From contig LGRD01000006.1 in NCBI GenBank assembly GCA_001263235.1, positions 1 to 64,000 of the forward strand: DNA of 64,000 nt, in the 5' to 3' direction. Each line of letters opens with the position of its first letter. The stretch's first letter is position 1. The translations under genes were made by a program, and so were the position numbers. The DNA comes from Methylibium sp. NZG (GTDB lineage Bacteria > Pseudomonadota > Gammaproteobacteria > Burkholderiales > Burkholderiaceae_C). Positions 1-9,059 of the stretch are shown one piece after another. The notes beneath the pieces are model-generated. The model ran no database searches. It saw only the letters and a list, made by a program, of their open reading frames with translations, and was not told where the DNA came from.

Positions 1-129
1 GTGCCGCCCTACCTGGAGACGCTGACCTACGTGCGCAAGGTGCTCACCGCGGCGCGCATGGTCGACCACGCGTTCGACCCGAGCGTCACCAGCCCGTCAC
101 CGCAGATGCGGGCGATCCGCGCGAGGTGA
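1..129 (+). CDS. C-terminal end of a probable lytic transglycosylase (partial)
   Basis: Only the last 42 codons are inside the window, ending in TGA at 127-129; the gene begins upstream of base 1. The visible peptide contains PPYLETLTYVRKVL, which resembles the segment near the end of SLT-type soluble lytic transglycosylases (a conserved Pro-Tyr-x-Glu-Thr-x-x-Tyr-Val stretch). Those enzymes cleave the glycan strands of peptidoglycan in the periplasm. The catalytic glutamate region is not visible, so the family call rests on this short tail alone. No downstream partner is apparent; a family A palindromic repeat follows at once. Confidence 0.45.
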   Translation: MPPYLETLTYVRKVLTAARMVDHAFDPSVTSPSPQMRAIRAR

Positions 130-133
130 GTTG

Positions 134-231
134 CCCCCTCCCCCGCGGGGGGAGGGCAGGGGTGGGGGCAGCGGCGGTGAACGTGGCGCCAGCCCGCCCC
201 TACCCCAACCCTCCCCCAGCGGGGGAGGGAG
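134..231. repeat. Family A palindromic repeat, copy A1
   Basis: Nested GC-rich palindrome: a short C-rich/G-rich hairpin at each end, with inner arms of the type AGGGGTGGGG and CCCCTACCCCAACC that pair across a variable centre. It lies between two convergent genes (partial transglycosylase on + and the M48 protease on -), where it could end transcription from both sides. The same architecture recurs at 12842, 27081, 30453 and 63481. Confidence 0.85.
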
Positions 232-237
232 GCACCG

Positions 238-1767
238 TCACTCCACCACCTTCACCAATTGCCCCGCCGCCGGCTCGCCGCCGCCATACACGCCGTTGAT
301 CAGCTTCAACTGCTGCTCTGGCAGGCTCGGCAGCGGCGACTGGCGCGCGAGTTGCGCGAAGCCGCCGCGCTGGTACGCCACCGTCCTGATCGCCCACGGC
401 TTGGCGGCCGCGCGGTCGGCCGCGGTGAGGGCGCGAAACGAGGCTTCGGCCTCCTGCAACTGGCGTCGCGCGCGCTGCAGCGCATCGGCGTCTTTCGAAA
501 CGAAGCCCATCAGGTAGTTCTGCGACGACGGCCCGGTGACGACCGTCACCTCCAGCGGCTGGGCTTGCCCCTGCTGGTTCTTGCGCACGCCCTCGAAACG
601 CGTTGCCGAAAAGCCGTTCAGCGTGGTGCGCAAGATGCGCCCGCTCTCGGGCTTGAGCACATTGCGGATGATCTCCTCGTGCGTGCCACCCGCCTTGGCC
701 GGCACCGCCTTCACCACCAGGCCGGCGTTGCCCTCGGCGTTGACCAGCGTGATCGCATCGGCCTCGTTCTGCACCTTCCATCCGGCCGGCGCCGTGAGCG
801 CAAATCCCATCGGCTCGTGATAGAAGTTGCGCCCGCGCGTGACGCCCTGTTCGCGGCTCTCGCCGAACGTCATGCCGTTGATGGCCTGAAGGTAGCGCGC
901 GCGGCCGTCGTCGCCGTACTTGCCTTGGTACTTGCTGGCGATCTGCTGGATCTCTTGCAGACGTTGGTCGTTACTGGGGTGAGACGACAACCAGTTCGCA
1001 CCCGTCGATACCGTGCGCCCTTCGGCGCGCGCCGCGTCGGCGGCAAACCGCTCCTGGTTCTTCAGCACCTGGATCACATCGACCATGTTGCGCGGGTCGT
1101 ACTGCGTGCGCGCCAGGTACTCGGCGCCGAGCCGGTCGGCCTGCAGCTCCTGCTCGCGCCCGTAGCTGGCGATGTAGCCGGCGGCCACGCTTTGCGACAT
1201 CTGGTTGGCCAGTTGCCCCGCGCCGCCCACGCCCGCGCCTTCGAGCACCGCGCCGAGAATCGTGGCGGCCACGATACCGACGCCGGCCGTCTGCTGGCGC
1301 GTCGCGCGCTGCGCCCCGTGGCGCGCGGTCACGTGGCCGATTTCGTGGCCGATCACGCCAGCCAGGTCGGCCTCGCTCTCCATGTAGGCCATGATGCCGC
1401 GCGTGACGTAGATGAAGCCGCCGGGCAGCGCGAAGGCGTTGATCTCGGGGCTGTCGAGCACGGTGAAGGTCCAGGCCAGGTTGCTGCGCTCGGACTGCTT
1501 GGCCAGTCGCTGGCCGATGTCGTTCACGTAAGCCTGCAGCCGCTGGTTCGGGTAGACGCCGTATTCCTGCAGCACCGATTGGTGCGCCTTCTTGCCCTCG
1601 GCGATTTCGCGCGGCTCGTCCATCACCGTGCGTTCGTTCTCGCCCGTCACCGGGTTGCGCACGGTGGAGGTGGCGCAGCCCGCGAGCAGTGCTGAAGCCA
1701 GCAACCATGGGAGCAGCAGCGTGTCGCGCCAGATGTGACGAGGGCTGTGATGCTGGGTTCGGCGCAC
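238..1767 (-). CDS. M48 family metalloprotease, lipoprotein
   Basis: A 509-residue zinc protease of the BepA/YfgC-like M48 group, which act in the periplasm on misfolded or unassembled envelope proteins. A lipoprotein signal is visible (LLASALLAGC, lipid-accepting Cys31). The zinc motif HEIGH lies at residues 141-145, with the downstream glutamate region GREQELQADRLGAEYL. After the protease domain there is an extra C-terminal region of about 200 residues beginning near YHEPMGFALTAPAGW, a secreted domain often found attached to these proteases. The ATG at 1767 was chosen because the signal peptide starts directly after it. The gene is convergent with the partial gene at the left edge. Confidence 0.88.
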   Translation of the reverse strand: MRRTQHHSPRHIWRDTLLLPWLLASALLAGCATSTVRNPVTGENERTVMDEPREIAEGKKAHQSVLQEYGVYPNQRLQAYVNDIGQRLAKQSERSNLAWTFTVLDSPEINAFALPGGFIYVTRGIMAYMESEADLAGVIGHEIGHVTARHGAQRATRQQTAGVGIVAATILGAVLEGAGVGGAGQLANQMSQSVAAGYIASYGREQELQADRLGAEYLARTQYDPRNMVDVIQVLKNQERFAADAARAEGRTVSTGANWLSSHPSNDQRLQEIQQIASKYQGKYGDDGRARYLQAINGMTFGESREQGVTRGRNFYHEPMGFALTAPAGWKVQNEADAITLVNAEGNAGLVVKAVPAKAGGTHEEIIRNVLKPESGRILRTTLNGFSATRFEGVRKNQQGQAQPLEVTVVTGPSSQNYLMGFVSKDADALQRARRQLQEAEASFRALTAADRAAAKPWAIRTVAYQRGGFAQLARQSPLPSLPEQQLKLINGVYGGGEPAAGQLVKVVE

Positions 1768-1874
1768 GGCGGGCCTCCATGAAGAATCGACGCCGCCGGA
1801 TTCTAGGAGCCCCGTGGATTCAACTCCAGGACCTGTCGGCTCGCCGGTGCGTCAGTGGCGCAGCGGCCCGCAAC

Positions 1875-3161
1875 CTACTCGCGAGCCGCCACAGCGGCAA
1901 ACGTTGGCATGAGATCGAAGGCAGCGTGGTCGAATCCTTCTTCTCGAAAGAGCTTGGGGTAGTAGAACTCCCGCAACGAGGCGTGGAAGGACCGCACTCT
2001 GCTTTCATAGGCCAGCAACGAGCGGACGTCGGTCCTGGCCAGGGCCTGTAGCGAGCGCTCAAGCAGCACGGGCGGTGCAACAAAGGCAAGCCTGCCGGCC
2101 AAGCGGTCACGCTCAAAGCGGCCCTCGGTGTGCGCTGCCGAAAGCGCGTGGTCCGTTTGGTCGCCGACCTGCTGGAAGGCGAAGTACCACTTCCACTCGA
2201 ACGGGCGCTCGATCGCGGTGAAGGCCGCCCATTGAGGGTGTCGCTCGGCAAAGGCCGACATCGTCGTGGCCTTGGGCAAGTCCCAGGCGCTGTTGACCGC
2301 TTCGCGCTGGGTCATGAGGATGTCTGCACCCGAAGGCAAGGGCACGTTGCGGTCGATGGCCAGGCGGCCGGCAGCCGGCACGATCACTCCCAGAAATATC
2401 CACAGCGCCATCAGTGAGGCGAGGATCACTTCCCCGGCCCGCTGCCAAGCCGCCAATGCGGCGCAGACCAGGGTCCAGAAGAACATGTAGGTCAGCAGCA
2501 ACGCACAGGCCGCCAGCAATGTCGGCGCCGCGGTGCCACTGACTGCAGCCGCGACCAGCAGCGGCAGTGCGGCGCAAACGAACACCCCGCCGGCCCGCAG
2601 GCCGGCGCGCACGTGCCACACCCACGACCCGCGCCCTGCAGTGGCCACCAGCAAGTCATGGCGTCCGGCGACGCGCTCTGCGGAGCGCAGGTCGTGCAGC
2701 AGCACGATGAGCACCAGCGGCAGCACGAAGGCTGCGAAGAAGGCGAAGTCGAAACGTCCGACCAACGCCAACACCGGATGGCCGGCATCGCGTTCATGAA
2801 TCTGCCCTGCCAGCGCCAGCATGCGCACACGGTGTTTCCACGCCGTGTCGTCGCGCCGGCCGAGGGCTGCAAATGCAAAGCCCGAAGGTGGGTCGAAGGT
2901 GAGATGGAAGCTGTTGTACGCCGCGCCACCCCAGTCCTTCTGCAACTTCAGAACAGCCATGCGATCTGCGCGATCTGCCTCTGCCAAGCGGGCGATCGTC
3001 GCCTTTTGTTGGCTGACTTCAGACAGTCCCGCCGACACCGCCAGCACCGACATGAAAAGCACGGCCAGCCACCACGCCCACACCGAGCGGTCGCGGGCGA
3101 CCAAGGCAGCCTCGCGCCGCACCGAGCGCCAACCGCTTGTGAAAGCCGGCAGCGCGTTCAT
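1875..3161 (-). CDS. ABC transporter permease, DUF3526 type (second permease)
   Basis: A 428-residue integral membrane protein of the DUF3526/ABC-2 permease type. It has an N-terminal membrane segment (SVWAWWLAVLFMSVLAVSAG), a long extracytoplasmic stretch, and a cluster of hydrophobic segments in the second half. The reading frame is open further upstream, but the ATG at 3161-3159 forms an ATGA overlap with the stop of the preceding permease, so translational coupling fixes the start. It is the last gene of a four-gene reverse-strand operon: TonB receptor, ATPase, permease, permease. It probably pairs with the other permease as a heterodimer driven by the ATPase. The substrate is not evident. 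Confidence 0.8.
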   Translation of the reverse strand: MNALPAFTSGWRSVRREAALVARDRSVWAWWLAVLFMSVLAVSAGLSEVSQQKATIARLAEADRADRMAVLKLQKDWGGAAYNSFHLTFDPPSGFAFAALGRRDDTAWKHRVRMLALAGQIHERDAGHPVLALVGRFDFAFFAAFVLPLVLIVLLHDLRSAERVAGRHDLLVATAGRGSWVWHVRAGLRAGGVFVCAALPLLVAAAVSGTAAPTLLAACALLLTYMFFWTLVCAALAAWQRAGEVILASLMALWIFLGVIVPAAGRLAIDRNVPLPSGADILMTQREAVNSAWDLPKATTMSAFAERHPQWAAFTAIERPFEWKWYFAFQQVGDQTDHALSAAHTEGRFERDRLAGRLAFVAPPVLLERSLQALARTDVRSLLAYESRVRSFHASLREFYYPKLFREEGFDHAAFDLMPTFAAVAARE

Positions 3162-4606
3162 GGCTTGAGCCTTCCGCCGGCCCAGAACACGGCCCCTACC
3201 AGAACGGCGCACCACACCCCCAGCATCAGCCATTGCGGCCGTGCCTGGGCAATCCGCTTTCCCGCCGGGTCGGGTTCAAAACGAAAGCGGTCCAGGAGTT
3301 GCCAGTGGGCCGAGTCGACTCTGGTGCGGCGCTCGGCCTGCGGATCGCTGCTGCGGCGGACATCGTCGGCGTAGGCCAGCTTTTCTGCATGCACTTGGTT
3401 CAGGCCCTGCACGAAGTCGTACCGCAAGGTCTCGGCGTCTTGCAGGAATCGGTGGTGGTGGGTCAGGTCGGTGGCGGCTAGAACACGCGAAGCGTCTGCC
3501 ACTGCCAGCAGTGGCGTGAACCAGCCAAAACTTGCGAGCGCCGCGGCTTGCCGCGTCTCAGCCGCCCTTTGCGCCCCGGCGTGGGTGTTCAAAGTCTGCG
3601 TCAGCTTTTGTTCGCCAACCTGCGCAACGACACCGCGCAGGTTCACGGGCAGCTCTTCGACTCGCTGCACTCCATGCTTGGCCAGCAGGCCAGCGCGCAG
3701 CTCGGCAAAGGCGGGGTCGTTGGCGTTGTGGCTGTCTCCCAGTTTGCGCAGGTCGGCGAACATCGCCAAGTCGCGCTCGAGCTTGCCGGCCATGGGCGCG
3801 GATTGTGCTGCCGAGCTGACAGCGACGGCCGGCAGCACCAACGTCAGCCCGATCCACAGCGTCACCAGCGTCGCCAGCACGGCCGCGCGGCGCGTGAGCA
3901 GCACGGAGGCCAGCAGGGTCAGCGCGCTCCAGATCACAAGGTACAGCCCATACGCGCCCACCAGCGCCCAGGCGGCCAGCGGGTGCTCGGCGGGGTGCTT
4001 GCTGAACTGCACGGCCAGGCCTGCGCTCAGCGCAAGCGGCATCAGAAGCAGCACGACGAAGGACAGCAGTGCCAGTGCTTTGCCCGCCAGCAGCGCCCGG
4101 CCTGGCGTGCCTTGGGCCAGCAGAGTGGCGAGCGTCGCGGTCTCGCGTTCGCGTGTGATCAGGCCATGCCCCAGCAGAATGACCAGCAGCGGGCCGAACA
4201 ACTGGTAGACCATGGCCGGGCTCAGCCAGCTGAACCCGCCGAGATCGGCGCTGGTGCCCGAGCTTGCGAACATCGCGGTGTTCTGGCGGTGCCCCTCCAG
4301 GAAGATCGACTGACCGGTGACCGGGTCCAGCCCCGGGTCGAACAGGGCGAGCGGTGCCGGCGTGCGGAAAACGTAATGCCCGTAGTGCACCATGCGGTGC
4401 GGGTGGCGGTCGGGTTGGGCGAGGAACGCCGCTTCGGCTTCGGCTTGGTGGTGCGCGCGCTCCGCCGCTTCGCCGTGCATTCGAACCGCCGTCAGCGCCG
4501 TGGTCGCGAGCAGGAGCCCGACCATCAGCAGCGCACCGACCATGGCCAGGCGTGAACGCAACCAGCAACACCATTCAGCGCTGGCCACGATGAGCACCTG
4601 CCTCAT
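3158..4606 (-). CDS. ABC transporter permease, DUF3526 type (first permease)
   Basis: A 482-residue membrane protein with a first membrane helix near residues 18-42 (LAMVGALLMVGLLLATTAL), a large soluble loop, then several helices around LFGPLLVILLGHGLITRE and LLSFVVLLLMPLALSAGL, and a final helix close to the C terminus. The motif ITRERETATLATLLAQG after the second helix resembles the cytoplasmic coupling segment of ABC-2 type permeases. The start overlaps the ATPase stop as ATGA (4606-4603) and its own stop overlaps the next permease start, so the three ABC genes look translationally coupled. DUF3526 permeases commonly occur in such pairs next to TonB-dependent receptors. Confidence 0.8.
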   Translation of the reverse strand: MRQVLIVASAEWCCWLRSRLAMVGALLMVGLLLATTALTAVRMHGEAAERAHHQAEAEAAFLAQPDRHPHRMVHYGHYVFRTPAPLALFDPGLDPVTGQSIFLEGHRQNTAMFASSGTSADLGGFSWLSPAMVYQLFGPLLVILLGHGLITRERETATLATLLAQGTPGRALLAGKALALLSFVVLLLMPLALSAGLAVQFSKHPAEHPLAAWALVGAYGLYLVIWSALTLLASVLLTRRAAVLATLVTLWIGLTLVLPAVAVSSAAQSAPMAGKLERDLAMFADLRKLGDSHNANDPAFAELRAGLLAKHGVQRVEELPVNLRGVVAQVGEQKLTQTLNTHAGAQRAAETRQAAALASFGWFTPLLAVADASRVLAATDLTHHHRFLQDAETLRYDFVQGLNQVHAEKLAYADDVRRSSDPQAERRTRVDSAHWQLLDRFRFEPDPAGKRIAQARPQWLMLGVWCAVLVGAVFWAGGRLKP

Positions 4607-5316
4607 GCGGCCGCCTTGGCAGCGAAGGCGCGGTGCACGGTTTGTGTGTCGATGCGGCCGCCAGCGGGCGCTGCGAACTGGTCCACCAATTGCCCGCTGC
4701 GCAGCAGGCCGATGCGGTCGGCGACCTGGCAGGCACCGTAGATATCGTGCGTCACCATCAGAACGGCCTTGCCGGCATCGGCCAGCCCACGCACCAGCCC
4801 GTGGAACTCGTCGATGGCCAGCGGGTCCAGCCCGGAGGTGGGCTCGTCGAGCAGCAAGATGTCCGTGTCGCGCAGGATGGCCAGGGCAATGGCCACTTTC
4901 TGCCGCATGCCCTTGGAGTACCCGCGCAGACCGAGGCCACGCGCTTCGTTGGTCAGCGAGACGCGGTCCAGCGCCAGGTCGATGTCGCCGACACTGCAGC
5001 GCAAGCCCGCCAGCTCAGTGAAGTAGCGCAGGTTCTCGCGTGCGTCGAGATGGTCGTAGAGCGAAGCCGCTTCCGGCAGGTAAGCCATGGCGCTGCGGGC
5101 GGCCGGCAGGTCGCGTGCGACGTCGATGCCATTGACGAGCACCCGACCGCTGGCAACCGGCAGAAAGCCGAGGAAGGTGGCCAAGGTCGTCGACTTTCCG
5201 GCGCCGTTGCCGCCCAGCAGCGCGTAGATCTCAGCGCTCGCCACGGCGAAGCTGACGCCTGAGAGCGCTTCCTTGCCAGAACGCAGCACCCGCAACTGTT
5301 CGGCCCGCAGCCTCAC
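4603..5316 (-). CDS. ABC transporter ATP-binding protein
   Basis: A 237-residue nucleotide-binding subunit. Walker A is GGNGAGKST, the signature segment is the variant YSKGMRQK (seen in CcmA/NatA-like export ATPases in place of LSGGQ), Walker B is ILLLDEPTSGLDP, and the switch histidine lies in VTHD. This variant signature is typical of ATPases that serve ABC-2 permeases. The start is GTG at 5316, 13 bases after the TonB receptor stop, with no strong ribosome-binding site. It should energise the two DUF3526 permeases encoded directly downstream. Co-transcription with a TonB receptor suggests a link to metal or metallophore handling, but that is inference. Confidence 0.88.
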   Translation of the reverse strand: MRLRAEQLRVLRSGKEALSGVSFAVASAEIYALLGGNGAGKSTTLATFLGFLPVASGRVLVNGIDVARDLPAARSAMAYLPEAASLYDHLDARENLRYFTELAGLRCSVGDIDLALDRVSLTNEARGLGLRGYSKGMRQKVAIALAILRDTDILLLDEPTSGLDPLAIDEFHGLVRGLADAGKAVLMVTHDIYGACQVADRIGLLRSGQLVDQFAAPAGGRIDTQTVHRAFAAKAAA

Positions 5317-5329
5317 TTCAAGACCCGCT

Positions 5330-7456
5330 TCAGAACTTGAACGCAGCCGACAGCCGCACGTTGCGTGGTGTGCCCGGCTGCACCCACAGCGCCGAGAACG
5401 AGTTGGTGTAGTACGTCTCGTCGAAAAGGTTGTCGATGTCCAGGCGCAGGGTCGTCGACTTCGTCAGCTCGTAGGCGGCGAAGGCGCGAGCCACGGTGTA
5501 AGCCGGAAGTTTGAAGTTGGTCGTGAACTCGCCCGAACGCTGGCCCACATGGACGAGGCCGCCGCCCCACTGCAGCTCACGGCCGGCCAGCGCAGTGGAC
5601 GTCACCAACTGCAGGCTCAGGCTGTGCTTGGGCACGTTGAGCAGCCGGGTACCGGCGGGAACCGGGACACCGAAGTTGGCGTCGTTGAAGGCGTTGGAGG
5701 TCTTGGCATCCACGTAGGCGTATGACGCCCACAGGCCAATGCCTTCGGCAATGTCGCCTTGCAGGTCGATCTCGAAGCCCCGGCTGCGGGCCTTGCCGAT
5801 GGCCGCCAGCGTGAACGCGCTCGGGTCGTCTACGACCAGGATGTTCTTTTGCTCGATCTGAAACACGGCCACGGTGGCATCGATGCCACCGAGCGTGAAC
5901 TTCGCGCCCGCCTCGGTCGAGGTGGCCTGGTTGGGCGTGAAGCCGTTGCCCTGCGCATCGACGCCGGACAGCGGTCGGAAATTCTCGCCATAGGTGGTAT
6001 AGAGCGAGAGCGCCTCACTCCCCTGAAAAACGACACCCAGTTGCGGGCTGAGGCGCGCTTCTCTCCTCTGCGAGAACCGGTTGGCCGTCCGGTCTTCCAG
6101 CGTCTGCTCGTAGTCGTCGGCACGGGCGCCGATGCGCAGTTGCAAACGGTCGGTCAAGTTGATCTGGTCTTGCGCGAACACGCCCAGCGATCGTTGGACT
6201 TCCACCCGGTTGGTCAGCGGTGTCGGGGTGGGCAGGGGGTAGCTGCCATACACCGGGTTGAAGATGTTGATCGCCTGCTGTTGAGCTGGCGTCGGATTGC
6301 TGGCCAGCGTCGGCGCGCGGGCACGGCGGAAGACCTGGTCGTTTTCGAATCGGTCCAGGTCGGCGCCCAGGATCAGCCGGTGCTGCAGACCGCCCAACTG
6401 GAAGCGGCCGTTGATCTCGCCGCGGATCACCTGGTAAGTGGCGTCGTAGTCGCGGAACCGGCGCTGTCGGGTCAACGTCTGGCCGTCTACCAGCAGGCTC
6501 TGGCGGTTTGCTGCCAGCTCCGCTTCGGTCGAGAAGCCTTCGAGCGAGGTCTTGCGCGTGGTGAAGCCCAAGAGGGCGCTCCAGTCCTTGTTGAAGTCGT
6601 GCTGAAACTCAAGCTGGTGGCCTTGCACATCGGTCTTCAGCGGCCCGTCGCCGGGCTCACCCAGAAAGCGGCTTGGCGGGATGCGGCCCAACTGTCCATT
6701 GACGGCCAGGACACCTCGGTCGAACGGGAGTTCCTGGTGGCTGAGCTCCAGCTCATAGACCAGCCTGCTTTGCCCGCTGATGCGCCAAGCCAGCGAAGGG
6801 CTGGCGCCGTACTTTCGGGTCTCCACCGTATCTCGGAAGCTGCCCGCCTCCTGAAAGAAGCCGACCAGGCGCACGGCGATGTCTTCGGACAAAGGTGCCG
6901 TCCAATCCGCATCGGCACGGTAGGTATCGAAGCTGCCCGCGGACAGGCGCAGTTCGCCCGCTGACTTGAAGGTGGGACGCTTGGTGACGAGGTTGACCGT
7001 GCCCCCCGGCTCACCGCGCCCGAGCAGCGCCGCTCGCGGACCTTTGAGCACGTCGACCGAGTCGATACCGGCCAGGTCTCGCGGCCCGCCGAAACCCCGG
7101 CCGGCATTGAAGCCGTTGACGAGGTAGTTGCTGGGCAGGTTCTCGTCACCCACGAAACCCCGCAACGCGAAGGAGTTCCACAAACCGCCGAAGTTGTTCT
7201 GCCGGGCGACCGACGCCGACAGGTCCAGCGCCTGGGTCAGCTCGACCGCGCCGGAGGCGCGCAGGGTCTGCGCATCGATGGACTGCTCGGCCTGCGGCGT
7301 CTCCAGGCGCCTTAAGTCGCCTTGGTAGGCCTGGCGTGTGCCGGTGATGGTGACGGCCTCCAGCTGCGCGCCAGGGCTCGCCTGTTGGGCGATTGCCGGG
7401 AGGGCCATAGGGGTGGCTGAGCAGAGCACCAGCGCTGCGAGGTTGTAGCGCTTCAC
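5330..7456 (-). CDS. TonB-dependent siderophore-type receptor
   Basis: A 708-residue outer-membrane receptor of the FhuA/FpvA type. A signal peptide (KRYNLAALVLCSATPMALPA) precedes a TonB-box-like region and the plug (GIDSVDVLKGPRAALLGRGEP, then GGTVNLVTKRP). The rest is beta-barrel strands, ending in VRLSAAFKF with the terminal Phe expected for outer-membrane insertion. The frame is open far upstream, but the GTG at 7456 is preceded by GAGG seven bases away and begins the signal peptide, so I use it. It heads the operon with the ABC ATPase and two permeases. A possible Fur half-site lies about 70-90 bases upstream. Likely function is uptake of a ferric chelate; the ligand is unknown. Confidence 0.9.
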   Translation of the reverse strand: MKRYNLAALVLCSATPMALPAIAQQASPGAQLEAVTITGTRQAYQGDLRRLETPQAEQSIDAQTLRASGAVELTQALDLSASVARQNNFGGLWNSFALRGFVGDENLPSNYLVNGFNAGRGFGGPRDLAGIDSVDVLKGPRAALLGRGEPGGTVNLVTKRPTFKSAGELRLSAGSFDTYRADADWTAPLSEDIAVRLVGFFQEAGSFRDTVETRKYGASPSLAWRISGQSRLVYELELSHQELPFDRGVLAVNGQLGRIPPSRFLGEPGDGPLKTDVQGHQLEFQHDFNKDWSALLGFTTRKTSLEGFSTEAELAANRQSLLVDGQTLTRQRRFRDYDATYQVIRGEINGRFQLGGLQHRLILGADLDRFENDQVFRRARAPTLASNPTPAQQQAINIFNPVYGSYPLPTPTPLTNRVEVQRSLGVFAQDQINLTDRLQLRIGARADDYEQTLEDRTANRFSQRREARLSPQLGVVFQGSEALSLYTTYGENFRPLSGVDAQGNGFTPNQATSTEAGAKFTLGGIDATVAVFQIEQKNILVVDDPSAFTLAAIGKARSRGFEIDLQGDIAEGIGLWASYAYVDAKTSNAFNDANFGVPVPAGTRLLNVPKHSLSLQLVTSTALAGRELQWGGGLVHVGQRSGEFTTNFKLPAYTVARAFAAYELTKSTTLRLDIDNLFDETYYTNSFSALWVQPGTPRNVRLSAAFKF

Positions 7457-7525
7457 AGAGGAACCTCGGCGAATCGGAAGTGGACAGGAGGCGGCATGAG
7501 AGGTTGAGGCTTTTGTCGATACGTC

Positions 7526-7544
7526 GTTAATGATAACGAGTTCG
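7526..7544. promoter_or_regulatory. Possible Fur box upstream of the TonB receptor
   Basis: The sequence GTTAATGATAACGAGTTCG on the + strand matches one half of the 19-bp Fur consensus well (GTTAATGAT against GATAATGAT); the other half is poor. It lies 70-90 bases upstream of the receptor's GTG start, a sensible promoter position. By my alignment about 11 of 19 positions agree, so this is suggestive only. Confidence 0.4.
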
Positions 7545-7639
7545 CAATCGCACATACATGACCGCAAAGGCAGCATCGTGTCGCCGTCCTGTGCGCCACA
7601 CGGTGCAGTACGTGCGAACGCGCGCTTAGACTCGTTTCC

Positions 7640-8950
7640 ATGCCCACGACCACCACGCCCGACTCGGGCATCGAATCGCGCTACGCCTGGGTGCGCCTGA
7701 TGGTCTCTCTGCTGCTGATGACGATCGGCGGCTCGGGCATGTATGCGGTCACCGTGGTGCTGCCGCAAGTTCAGCTCGACTTCGGCGTGTCGCGCTCCGA
7801 CGCGTCGCTGCCGTACACGCTGACGATGATCGGCTTCGGTGTGGGCGGCATCCTGATGGGGCGCCTGGCCGACCGCTTCGGCGTGATGGTGCCGGTGATC
7901 GTGGGCACCGTCGGCCTGGGCGCCGGCTTCATCGCCGCCGGCTCGGCCACCAGCCTGTGGCAGTTCAACCTCGCGCAAGGCTTGTTGATGGGCCTGCTGG
8001 GCACGTCGGCCACGTTTGCGCCGCTGGTGGCCGACACCTCGCTGTGGTTCACGCGGCGGCGCGGCATTGCGCTGGCCATCTGCATGAGCGGCAACTACGC
8101 TGCCGGCGCGGTGTGGCCGCCGGTGGTGCAGTACTTCATCGACGGCGCCGGCTGGCGGCTGACCTACATCGGCGTGGGCGTGTTCTGTTTGCTGACGATG
8201 TTGCCGCTGGCGCTGGTGTTGCGGCGCCGGCCGCCGACGGTTGCCGTGCCAGCCGCCACCACTGCCCCTGCCGCAACGTCATCACCCGTCGCCCCAGCCG
8301 CGGACGGCGTGGTCCACGCGACGGCACAGGCTCCCGCCGCTGCGCCGGTCCAGACGACCGGCTCCGACCGCCCCCTCGGCTTCTCGCCCGGCACCCTGCA
8401 ACTGCTGCTGTGTGTGGCCGGCGTCGCCTGCTGCGTGGCGATGTCGATGCCGCAGGTTCACATCGTCGCCTATTGCAGCGACCTCGGCTTCGGCGCCGCG
8501 CGTGGCGCGCAGATGCTGTCGCTGATGCTCGGCTTCGGCATCGTGAGCCGGCTCGTGTCGGGCTGGATCAGCGACCACATCGGCGGCCTGCGCACGCTGC
8601 TGCTCGGCTCGGTGCTGCAGGGCCTGGCGCTGCTGATGTTCCTGTTCAGCGACGGCATGGCGTCGCTGTACCTCGTGTCCATCCTGTTCGGGCTGTTCCA
8701 AGGCGGCATCGTGCCCAGCTACGCGCTGATCGTGCGCGAGCACTTCACGCCCAAAGAAGCCGGCGCCCGCGTCGGCACCGTGCTGATGGCCACGCTGCTG
8801 GGCATGGCCCTGGGCGGCTGGATGTCGGGCGCGATCTTCGACTGGACCGGCTCCTACCGCGCCGCGTTCGTCAACGGGATTGCGTGGAATTTGCTGAACG
8901 TGGGGATCGTGGTGTGGTTGCTGGTGAGGGCGAGGCGCTTGCGCGCGTGA
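7640..8950 (+). CDS. MFS transporter, oxalate/formate-antiporter-like
   Basis: A 436-residue major facilitator with about 12 hydrophobic segments. The first half contains the loop motif GRLADRFGVMVPV typical of the family. The two halves are joined by a cytoplasmic linker very rich in Ala/Pro (near residues 200-245). The second half has GWISDHIGGLRTLL, the repeated loop motif. Overall it resembles the OFA/monocarboxylate subgroup (YnfM- and OxlT-like). The ATG at 7640 is the first in frame. The gene is divergent from the TonB receptor, so their promoters share 7457-7639. The substrate cannot be read from sequence; a small organic acid is plausible. Confidence 0.82.
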   Translation: MPTTTTPDSGIESRYAWVRLMVSLLLMTIGGSGMYAVTVVLPQVQLDFGVSRSDASLPYTLTMIGFGVGGILMGRLADRFGVMVPVIVGTVGLGAGFIAAGSATSLWQFNLAQGLLMGLLGTSATFAPLVADTSLWFTRRRGIALAICMSGNYAAGAVWPPVVQYFIDGAGWRLTYIGVGVFCLLTMLPLALVLRRRPPTVAVPAATTAPAATSSPVAPAADGVVHATAQAPAAAPVQTTGSDRPLGFSPGTLQLLLCVAGVACCVAMSMPQVHIVAYCSDLGFGAARGAQMLSLMLGFGIVSRLVSGWISDHIGGLRTLLLGSVLQGLALLMFLFSDGMASLYLVSILFGLFQGGIVPSYALIVREHFTPKEAGARVGTVLMATLLGMALGGWMSGAIFDWTGSYRAAFVNGIAWNLLNVGIVVWLLVRARRLRA

Positions 8951-9004
8951 AGCTGTTTGCGCCCACCTCCGACGCAAGCGGTGGGTCTGGCTTGGGTGAT
9001 GCTT

Positions 9005-9037
9005 CGATGCATTCAGATCGGTAGAATGCATGCATCG
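9005..9037. promoter_or_regulatory. Inverted-repeat operator upstream of fitAB
   Basis: ATGCATTC at 9007-9014 is the exact reverse complement of GAATGCAT at 9024-9031. A second exact pair, CGATGCAT (9005-9012) and ATGCATCG (9030-9037), overlaps it. The repeats lie 23 to 55 bases upstream of the antitoxin ATG, where autoregulating FitA/VapB antitoxins bind, and a TAGAAT -10-like hexamer (9022-9027) falls between the arms. Operator function is inferred. Confidence 0.55.
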
Positions 9038-9059
9038 ATGACACTCAGGGGTGACGAAC

